Shown piece after piece: positions 1 through 5,027 of a stretch of DNA of 5,027 nucleotides. The position numbers and the translations under genes are program-made. Every line of letters begins with the position of its first letter. Within the stretch, counting starts at the first letter, position 1. The stretch lies in NCBI GenBank assembly GCA_028712015.1, contig JAQTRB010000146.1:1-5027 (forward strand), written 5' to 3'. The notes under the pieces were generated by a model. It saw only the letters and a program-made list of their open reading frames with translations. It did not search any database and had not been told where the DNA came from. Source of the stretch: Syntrophales bacterium (GTDB lineage Bacteria; Desulfobacterota; Syntrophia; Syntrophales; UBA5619).

Positions 1-2268
1 TCCGCGGCCCCCGACCAAACGATCCGGGACATCATCGACCTGCCCGATCCCGAACCTTTTTTCGACACGCAGGATCTTGCCTATTTCGAATGGATTTCCC
101 GCTACTACCTTTATCCGTTGGGAAAGGTGCTGGGGGAAATCCTTCCGGGAGGCACCGACGTGAAAAGCGACCGCTGGCTGCGTCCGGCAGAAAGACCGGC
201 CGGCGAGGAACCGTCCCTTCCGGCCGGACAACGGAAAATTCTGGAATATCTGGCATCCTTCCCCCAGGGGATCTCCCTTCGCCGCCTGCGCCGTGCCGTC
301 GGGATAGACCGCCTGTACGACAATCTGCGTCTGCTCGAAACAGCGGGATTCATTCTTTCGGAGGATCGCCTGAACCTACCGGTTGTCCGGCCGAAAACCG
401 AAAAACGGATCTCTCTTCGCGGGGAAAACATTCCCGACGACATCCATCTCACCCGGAAACAGAGAACCCTCGTCGACTTCCTCCGGGAACGGGGCGACAC
501 ACCGCTCTCCGGACTCCCCGAACGCCTTCGAGAGGCCGCCTTCCTCCGAACCATGCAACAAAAGGGAATCGTTCTCCTCCGGGAACAAGAGCTGCTGCGC
601 AGACCGACCTTCGCCCCGGAGATCGGGCGAAGGGCAAATGCGATCCTGCCGAACGAAGCGCAGGAAAAGGCGCTGCATGAAATCCGGGCTTGCCTCTCCT
701 CGCGGCGCTTCTCGCCCTGCCTCCTCCATGGCGTGACCGGAAGCGGCAAGACCGAGGTGTATCTTCGGGCCATCGACGAGGTTCTTCAAAACGGCGGCGG
801 AGCGATTTATCTCGTCCCGGAGATCGCCCTGACAACGCAGCTTCTCTCCCGTATCCGCGAACGCTTCCCGGAAAGCGAGATCGCCGTTTTGCACAGCGGC
901 ATCTCCCCAAGCGCACGGCATGACCAATGGAAACAGGTTTGCCGGGGCGATATCCGCCTGGTCGTCGGCGCCCGGTCGGCCCTCTTTGCCCCGGTTCGCG
1001 ATCTTCGGTTGATCATCGTGGATGAAGAGCACGACCCCTCCTACAAACAGGACGACCGGCTGCGGTACAATGCCCGGGATCTCGCCGTGGTCCGGGGAAA
1101 GTTTGTGGAGGCCACGGTGATCCTCGGTTCCGCGACGCCGGGGATTCAGACCTATTATCAGGCGACCGGCAAGCGTTACCGCTACCTCTCTCTCCCCTGT
1201 CGCGTGGAAGACCACCCGCTCCCGACCGTCGAATTGGTGGACATGAGGGCGGAACGGAATGAGAAGGGCCGGACGCCCCTCCTTTCCCACCCGCTTGTCG
1301 AAGCGCTTCGGGAGACCCTGGCGCACCGGAAGCAGGCGCTGCTGTTCCTCAATCGGCGTGGGTTTCACACCTTTCTGTTCTGTCCCGACTGCGGTCATGT
1401 CTTCACCTGCCCTTCCTGCGATTTGGCCCTGACGAACCACACCGCGCTGGGGGTTCTAAAGTGCCATCACTGTGATTTCACCGCGACCCCGCCAGTCGTC
1501 TGTCCCGACTGCCGGAGCAGCCATATCCTGAGCCAGGGGGCGGGAACGGAACGGGTTGAGGAAGAGACGAAAGAACTCTTTCCGGAGGCGCGGATCATGC
1601 GAATGGACAGCGATACGACCTCGCGCAAGGGGGATGTGGAAAAGATTCTCCGGAAACTCGACCGGTTCGAGATCGACATCCTGATCGGCACCCAGATGAT
1701 CACGAAGGGCCACGATTTTCCGGAGATCACGCTGGTCGGCGTCCTGGCCGCCGACGCCTCCCTGAACCTCCCGGACTTTCGGGCATCCGAAAGGACCTTC
1801 CAGATTCTGACGCAGGTGTCCGGCAGAGGCGGGCGGGGCGATCAGAGGGGCCGGGTCGTCGTCCAGACATTCAACCCCGGACATTACGCAATCCGCCGCG
1901 CGCAGGAACACGACTATGCCGGGTATTACGCGGACGAGCTTTCCATCCGCCGGGAGCTCGGCTATCCGCCCTTTTCCCGCCTGATCGGCGTCCACTTTTC
2001 CGGTCCGAAGAAGGCGGAAGGGAAAAAAGCCGTCACGGAAATCGGGAAACGGGCGCGGGAGCTGGCCGCGACCCTAACGGACGGGAAGGTGGACGTGATC
2101 GGTCCCGCCGAATCCCCCCTTGCCCGCCTGCGGGGGCGTTACCGCTGGCAGATGCTCCTCCGGGGACCAAAGAGCGGGCCCCTGCATCTTCTGGCGGAAA
2201 AAGTGCTGCGGGAGCCCAAGCGCGGACTGGAGATTCAGGTGGATGTCGATCCGGTCCATTTCATGTAG
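1..2268 (+). CDS. priA: Primosomal protein N' (replication restart helicase PriA), 5' end outside window
   Basis: PriA is a cytoplasmic 3'-5' superfamily 2 DNA helicase that recognises abandoned replication forks and starts primosome reassembly. The frame is open from base 1 with 755 residues visible. Numbering from the first visible residue: residues 1-50 are the end of the 3'-DNA-binding domain, with WISRYYLYPLG near 31-41. Residues 74-120 and 150-197 look like winged helices. Helicase motifs are Walker A GVTGSGKT at 244-251, DEEHD at 341-345, SYKQ just after it, GSATP at 376-380, GTQMITKGHDFP at 563-574 and QVSGRGGR at 605-612. Eight zinc-ligand cysteines lie in four CxxC knuckles (461/464, 470/473, 488/491, 501/504). 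YPPF at 655-658 and the RGRYRWQ segment at 711-717 belong to the C-terminal domain. Roughly 50-60 N-terminal residues are missing, judged from family length (E. coli about 730). The stop is TAG at 2266. It is first in the block, 44 bases before fmt. No damage is seen. Confidence 0.97.
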   Translation, partial: SAAPDQTIRDIIDLPDPEPFFDTQDLAYFEWISRYYLYPLGKVLGEILPGGTDVKSDRWLRPAERPAGEEPSLPAGQRKILEYLASFPQGISLRRLRRAVGIDRLYDNLRLLETAGFILSEDRLNLPVVRPKTEKRISLRGENIPDDIHLTRKQRTLVDFLRERGDTPLSGLPERLREAAFLRTMQQKGIVLLREQELLRRPTFAPEIGRRANAILPNEAQEKALHEIRACLSSRRFSPCLLHGVTGSGKTEVYLRAIDEVLQNGGGAIYLVPEIALTTQLLSRIRERFPESEIAVLHSGISPSARHDQWKQVCRGDIRLVVGARSALFAPVRDLRLIIVDEEHDPSYKQDDRLRYNARDLAVVRGKFVEATVILGSATPGIQTYYQATGKRYRYLSLPCRVEDHPLPTVELVDMRAERNEKGRTPLLSHPLVEALRETLAHRKQALLFLNRRGFHTFLFCPDCGHVFTCPSCDLALTNHTALGVLKCHHCDFTATPPVVCPDCRSSHILSQGAGTERVEEETKELFPEARIMRMDSDTTSRKGDVEKILRKLDRFEIDILIGTQMITKGHDFPEITLVGVLAADASLNLPDFRASERTFQILTQVSGRGGRGDQRGRVVVQTFNPGHYAIRRAQEHDYAGYYADELSIRRELGYPPFSRLIGVHFSGPKKAEGKKAVTEIGKRARELAATLTDGKVDVIGPAESPLARLRGRYRWQMLLRGPKSGPLHLLAEKVLREPKRGLEIQVDVDPVHFM

Positions 2269-2298
2269 ATCCGCGCCACAGTGGACAAGACAATCATC

Positions 2299-2304
2299 GG
2301 GGAG
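2299..2304 (+). promoter_or_regulatory. Ribosome binding site of fmt
   Basis: GGGGAG lies eight bases before the ATG at 2313. It is a good Shine-Dalgarno match at normal spacing and supports that start over later in-frame starts. The rest of the 44-base gap after priA shows no terminator and no convincing promoter, so fmt is probably co-transcribed with priA. Confidence 0.75.
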
Positions 2305-2312
2305 ACTGCAAG

Positions 2313-3266
2313 ATGAAAAAACCAACGATCCTTTTTATGGGAACGCCGGATTTCGCGCTGCCGGCGCTTCGGGGCCTTTTGCGGGGAGGCTGGCCCGTCA
2401 TCGGCGTCGTCACGCAACCGGACCGTCCGCAGGGGCGGGGCAGGGCGCGGGCGCCCTCCCCCGTCAAGCGCCTTGCCGAAGAATCCAGCCTTCCGGTTTT
2501 TCAGCCGGAAAAGGTCGGGGGTACTGATTTTCTGAATACATTTCGGATACTCGCGCCTGATATCGTTGCGGTCGCCGCCTTCGGCCAGATCCTTCCCCGA
2601 GAGATCATTCGCGGCCCGCGGATGGGCTGCATCAATATCCATCCTTCGCTGCTGCCGAAGTACCGGGGAGCGGCGCCGATTCAGCGGTCTCTGATCGGCG
2701 GCGAACAAATCACCGGGGTCACGATCATGCAAATGGATGAGGGGGTGGATTCCGGCGACATCCTCTTGCAGCAGGAGACGCCAATCGGACCGGAGGAAAC
2801 ATTCGGAGAGCTCCACGACCGTCTGGCGGAACTGGGCGCTGAACTCCTGCTCATTGCCCTGGCCATGCTGCAGACCGGGACGCTGCTGCCGCGTCCCCAG
2901 GATCACCGCCTCGCATCCCTCGCCCCGCGCATCGGCCGTGACGAGACTCGAATTCGCTGGCAAAAGGATTATCGCCAGATCGTCCGGCTCATCCGGGGAC
3001 TCTCCCCCGTCCCCGGCGCCTGCACATCCCTCGCCGGCAAACAACTCAAGGTGTTCACCGCCAAGGCGGATCCCTCGATTGTTGCGGAGAAGCCGGGCGC
3101 CGTCTCCGCGGGAACGGCCGGGACCCTCCGCGTTGCGGCGGGAAATGGTTATGTTCTGCTGAAAGAAGTGCAACTGGAAGGAAAGAAACGGATGACGATT
3201 CCCGATTTCCTGCGGGGCTGTCCTATCCTTCCGGGGCTAATTCTGGGTGAACGGGTCGGTGGATGA
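2313..3266 (+). CDS. fmt: Methionyl-tRNA formyltransferase
   Basis: This cytoplasmic enzyme transfers a formyl group from 10-formyltetrahydrofolate to the methionine on initiator tRNA, giving the fMet-tRNA used to start translation. The 317-residue length is normal for the family. An N-terminal Rossmann-type formyltransferase domain covers about residues 4-185, with MGTPDFALPAL at 9-19. The basic loop QPDRPQGRG...PSPVK at 36-52 matches the insertion that contacts tRNA in E. coli Fmt. The signature NIHPSLLPKYRGAAP spans 108-122 and MDEGVDSGDIL spans 141-151. By alignment with the related PurN family, the catalytic residues are N108, H110 and D146. The C-terminal OB-like domain covers about 208-310 (ETRIRW, IRGLSPVPGA, LKVFTA). 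The ATG start has a good ribosome binding site. The stop TGA overlaps the rsmB start. All key residues are present, and a strong hairpin lies in the mRNA for residues 41-51. Confidence 0.97.
   Translation: MKKPTILFMGTPDFALPALRGLLRGGWPVIGVVTQPDRPQGRGRARAPSPVKRLAEESSLPVFQPEKVGGTDFLNTFRILAPDIVAVAAFGQILPREIIRGPRMGCINIHPSLLPKYRGAAPIQRSLIGGEQITGVTIMQMDEGVDSGDILLQQETPIGPEETFGELHDRLAELGAELLLIALAMLQTGTLLPRPQDHRLASLAPRIGRDETRIRWQKDYRQIVRLIRGLSPVPGACTSLAGKQLKVFTAKADPSIVAEKPGAVSAGTAGTLRVAAGNGYVLLKEVQLEGKKRMTIPDFLRGCPILPGLILGERVGG
2434..2465 (+). repeat. Strong GC-rich inverted repeat (hairpin) inside fmt
   Basis: Bases 2434-2447 can pair with 2452-2465 around the four-base loop CGGG (2448-2451). Of 14 positions, 12 are Watson-Crick pairs, one is G-U (2435/2464) and one is a C-C mismatch (2441/2458). 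The inner six pairs AGGGCG/CGCCCT are perfect. No T-run follows, so it is not an intrinsic terminator. It lies within the codons for the basic tRNA-contacting loop of Fmt. A regulatory or translation-pausing role is speculation; it may simply follow from Gly/Arg/Ala/Pro codons in GC-rich DNA. Confidence 0.6.
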
Positions 3267-3268
3267 TG
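3258..3268 (+). promoter_or_regulatory. fmt/rsmB translational-coupling junction
   Basis: The sequence GGTGGATGATG contains two adjacent ATG codons (3263 and 3266), and the fmt stop TGA at 3264-3266 overlaps both. The only purine-rich element, GGTGG, touches the first ATG, too close for a standard Shine-Dalgarno. This suggests that ribosomes finishing fmt re-initiate on rsmB. Which ATG is used cannot be settled from sequence; the proteins would differ by one methionine. Confidence 0.6.
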
Positions 3269-4621
3269 GCCGAGCGGAAAAAACAAAAAACGGCGCGGGG
3301 AACGGCCGTCGACATTCTGAACCGGATCGACCGGGACGGCGCCTATGCGGAGCCCCTTCTCGACGCCGTTCTAAGCGGGACGGAAATCCCGAATCCTCCT
3401 GACCGGAGGCTCCTCACCGAACTCGTCTACGGCACGCTCCGGATGAGGGGCCGCCTGGACTGGATCGTCGGCCGGTTTTACCGGGGGGACGAATCCGCCC
3501 TGGAAACATCGCTCCGGAACATTCTCCGAACGGCCCTCTACCAGATCCTCTTTACCGACCGGATTCCGGCCTTTGCCGCGGTGAACGAGGCCGTCGGCAT
3601 CGCAAAGCGAATCTGCCCGGATGCCGCGGGACTGGTCAACGCCATCCTCCGAAACGCCATCCGGGATCAGGAAAACATCGCCTGGCCGGATATGGCCAAA
3701 GATCCCGGCAAGGCGATTGCCGTCCTGCACTCGCACCCCCGCTGGCTTGTGGAGCGCTGGCTGGACCGTTACGGCATCGAAGAAACAATCGCGATCTGCC
3801 GCGTGAACAACGCCATCCCGCCGCTGACCGTACGCGTGAACACGCTGAAAACGTCGCGCGAGAAGACCAGCGCGGAGCTCGCGGCGGACGGAATCACGAC
3901 CGTCAAGACCCGCTTCTCTCCCGACGGCCTGCACCTCCTTTCCCCGGCCGCCGACCTCCGGGAGACGGACCTCTTCCGAAACGGTTTGATCCGGGTCCAG
4001 GACGAGGCATCCCAACTGATCTCCCATCTCGTCGCCCCGCGATCCGGCGAGCAGATCCTCGACCTGTGCGCCGGCACGGGAGGAAAAACCCTTCACCTCG
4101 CGGCCCTCATGGGAAACCGGGGGATAATCAATGCTATGGATCTTCATCCGGACAAGCTCCGCCTTCTCGGTGAGGAGGCCAGCCGCCTCGGCGCAACGAT
4201 CATCACCACCCATCCGGGGGATGCCAGCACACCACCAGAGGCCTTTCGGAGCGCATTCGACCGGGTTATCCTGGACGCCCCCTGCTCAGGCCTCGGCACG
4301 CTCCGGCGCAATCCTGAAATCCGCTGGCGGACCATCCCATCCGACATCAAAACCGCCATGTCGCTCCAGAATCGCCTGCTTGCCAACGCGGCGGATTGCG
4401 TGAAACCGGGCGGCATCCTGGTCTATTGCGTCTGTACCGTGACGCCCGATGAAAACGAATCGGTCGTGGCCGACCTTCTCGCCGCACGGCCTGCTTTCAA
4501 ACGCATCCCGTCGGAGCGCGTCTCGCCGGAACTGATCGACGGCAACGGATTCTTCAGGACTTTTCCTCATCGCCACGGCATGGACGGCTTCTTCGCCGCG
4601 GCCTTCACGAAAGCCGACTGA
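3263..4621 (+). CDS. rsmB: 16S rRNA (cytosine-5)-methyltransferase RsmB
   Basis: RsmB (Sun/Fmu) uses S-adenosylmethionine to make 5-methylcytosine in the small-subunit rRNA (C967 in E. coli). The 452-residue length is close to the usual 430-450. An N-terminal NusB-like RNA-binding domain covers about 8-140 (LTELVYGTLR, LRTALYQILF, VNAILRN). The linker holds HPRWLVERWLDRYG at 158-171 and RVNTLK at 191-196. The methyltransferase domain follows: VQDEASQL at 245-252, the SAM-binding loop DLCAGTGGKT at 267-276, the acidic MDLHPDK at 292-298, and DAPCSGLGTLRRNPEIRW at 338-355 with release cysteine C341. VYCVCTVTPDENE at 387-399 carries the nucleophile C391. The C-terminal FRTFPHRHGMDGFF is typical. 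The family usually has S/A-T before the nucleophile; here it is C-V, with the nucleophile kept. The start overlaps the fmt stop, implying coupling. A terminator-like hairpin begins five bases after the stop. Confidence 0.96.
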   Translation: MMAERKKQKTARGTAVDILNRIDRDGAYAEPLLDAVLSGTEIPNPPDRRLLTELVYGTLRMRGRLDWIVGRFYRGDESALETSLRNILRTALYQILFTDRIPAFAAVNEAVGIAKRICPDAAGLVNAILRNAIRDQENIAWPDMAKDPGKAIAVLHSHPRWLVERWLDRYGIEETIAICRVNNAIPPLTVRVNTLKTSREKTSAELAADGITTVKTRFSPDGLHLLSPAADLRETDLFRNGLIRVQDEASQLISHLVAPRSGEQILDLCAGTGGKTLHLAALMGNRGIINAMDLHPDKLRLLGEEASRLGATIITTHPGDASTPPEAFRSAFDRVILDAPCSGLGTLRRNPEIRWRTIPSDIKTAMSLQNRLLANAADCVKPGGILVYCVCTVTPDENESVVADLLAARPAFKRIPSERVSPELIDGNGFFRTFPHRHGMDGFFAAAFTKAD

Positions 4622-4625
4622 GAAT

Positions 4626-4658
4626 CGGTTCGCCAACATCTGCAGGGCAACCGTTTTT
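4626..4658 (+). terminator. Probable Rho-independent terminator after rsmB
   Basis: CGGTT (4626-4630) pairs with AACCG (4649-4653). After a single bulged C at 4631, GCC (4632-4634) pairs with GGC (4646-4648). The loop is 11 bases, and TTTTT (4654-4658) follows directly. This gives an eight-pair stem with a U-tract, four bases after the rsmB stop codon, as expected at the end of the priA-fmt-rsmB unit. Read on the minus strand the stem is followed only by ATTCTC, so it would serve the convergent gene poorly. Confidence 0.6.
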
Positions 4659-4695
4659 GATTGAAATAAGCAGGACTTGAGCCTGACGAGCCAAT

Positions 4696-5027
4696 CTAAG
4701 CCTGAATCCAGGTCACAACAGCCTCTCTTCGCCGAGGGATCCTTTTGTATCGGCATTTCGGATAGCCTATCAGCACCGCACCATAACATTGATGCCCCGG
4801 GGGAAGTTCCAGAATTTCCGTTAGAGGGGCATGGAATTTGGCGGCTGCCGTAAAATATCCAGCCCAGCAGGTTCCGAGCCCCCGGGCATGGGCGTAGAGC
4901 TCCAAATAGGCCAAAGCGGTAACGCAATCCGTCTCGGCAAAGGGCAGGTCGGCTGCGGAATGAACCAGAATCAGATTTGGCGCTCCCCGCAGGATCCGGT
5001 CTTTGCCCCGATCCCAGGCAGTAATAA
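4696..5027 (-). CDS. Nitroreductase-family flavoprotein, C-terminal part only
   Basis: The minus-strand frame is open from the right edge to a TAG at 4698-4696, giving 109 C-terminal residues. Nitroreductase-family proteins are FMN-dependent NAD(P)H oxidoreductases acting on nitro compounds, quinones or related acceptors; the substrate here cannot be told. Visible marks, numbered from the edge, are AWDRGKDRILRGAPNLIL at 3-20, PFAETDC at 28-34, ALAYLELYAHARGLGTCWAGYF at 37-58, the lid region LPPGHQCYGAVLIGYPK at 74-90 and RYKRIPRR at 92-99. The GLGTCWAGYF and GYPK-RIPRR segments are family hallmarks. The missing N-terminus should hold the FMN phosphate-binding residues. The style recalls members fused to an N-terminal 4Fe-4S ferredoxin domain, but that part is outside the window. 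The gene converges on rsmB and is visibly less GC-rich. A TTG at 4914-4912 lies inside a conserved helix and is not the true start. Confidence 0.88.
   Translation of the reverse strand, partial: ITAWDRGKDRILRGAPNLILVHSAADLPFAETDCVTALAYLELYAHARGLGTCWAGYFTAAAKFHAPLTEILELPPGHQCYGAVLIGYPKCRYKRIPRRREAVVTWIQA

Noticed and set aside
90..773. Overlapping plus- and minus-strand frames in the first 800 bases
   Set aside because: They are rich in Arg, Pro, Ser and Gly, typical of off-frame translation of GC-rich genes, and conflict with the well-supported PriA frame.
376..1440. Long minus-strand open frame opposite priA
   Set aside because: It is a shadow frame of GC-rich coding DNA. The protein has no recognisable domain, and the opposite strand encodes an intact PriA with all its motifs.
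118..2268. priA starting at the TTG codon at 118
   Set aside because: The frame is open from base 1. The 39 residues before this TTG include conserved PriA 3'-DNA-binding-domain sequence (WISRYYLYP), so the true start lies left of the window.
2269..2298. CCACAGTGG palindrome after the priA stop as a terminator
   Set aside because: The arms leave a one-base loop and no T-run follows, so it cannot act as an intrinsic terminator.
2235..3173. Minus-strand open frame opposite fmt
   Set aside because: It covers the complete fmt gene in antisense, and its low-complexity Arg/Gly-rich product resembles no family I know.
3371..4213. Minus-strand open frame opposite rsmB
   Set aside because: It is antisense to conserved NusB-like and methyltransferase domains, with no motif of its own.
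4659..4695. Possible terminator for the nitroreductase gene on the minus strand
   Set aside because: Only short direct repeats (AGCCTGA twice nearby) and imperfect complementarity are visible. No stem with a following T-run is found on that strand.
4286..4927. Minus-strand open frame spanning the rsmB end, the intergenic region and the nitroreductase
   Set aside because: It is out of frame with the nitroreductase, whose frame carries the family motifs, and antisense to the rsmB catalytic region. It also runs through the terminator hairpin.

Overview
The window is about 5 kb of GC-rich DNA from a bacterial housekeeping locus. Three genes read left to right as one compact block: priA (5' end cut by the window), fmt and rsmB. 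A probable intrinsic terminator follows, then a convergent nitroreductase-family gene whose N-terminal part lies beyond the right edge. The order priA-fmt-rsmB, the high GC content and the protein styles suggest a deltaproteobacterium (Desulfobacterota, perhaps Syntrophia-like). That assignment is inference from memory of such loci and could be wrong.

Layout: 1-2268 priA, replication restart helicase, open from the first base. 2269-2312 is a short gap carrying the fmt ribosome binding site. 2313-3266 is fmt, methionyl-tRNA formyltransferase. 3263-4621 is rsmB, 16S rRNA cytosine-5 methyltransferase, whose start overlaps the fmt stop. 4622-4695 is the convergent intergenic region with a hairpin and T-run facing rsmB. 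4696-5027 on the minus strand is the C-terminal 109 residues of a nitroreductase-like flavoprotein. No gene-free stretch exceeds 75 bases. No tRNA, rRNA, CRISPR, insertion sequence or attachment site is visible.

How the genes work together: fmt and rsmB both serve translation, through initiator tRNA formylation and ribosome modification. priA restarts stalled replication forks and is a frequent neighbour of these genes. In many bacteria a peptide deformylase gene (def) sits between priA and fmt; here that gap is only 44 bases and def is absent. No promoter was recognised before fmt or rsmB, so the block is probably driven from upstream of the window.

I see no previously undescribed system here. 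Points worth a second look are a strong GC hairpin inside fmt that coincides with the coding sequence of its tRNA-contacting basic loop, the missing def, a drop in GC at the operon boundary, and two tandem winged-helix-like segments in PriA.
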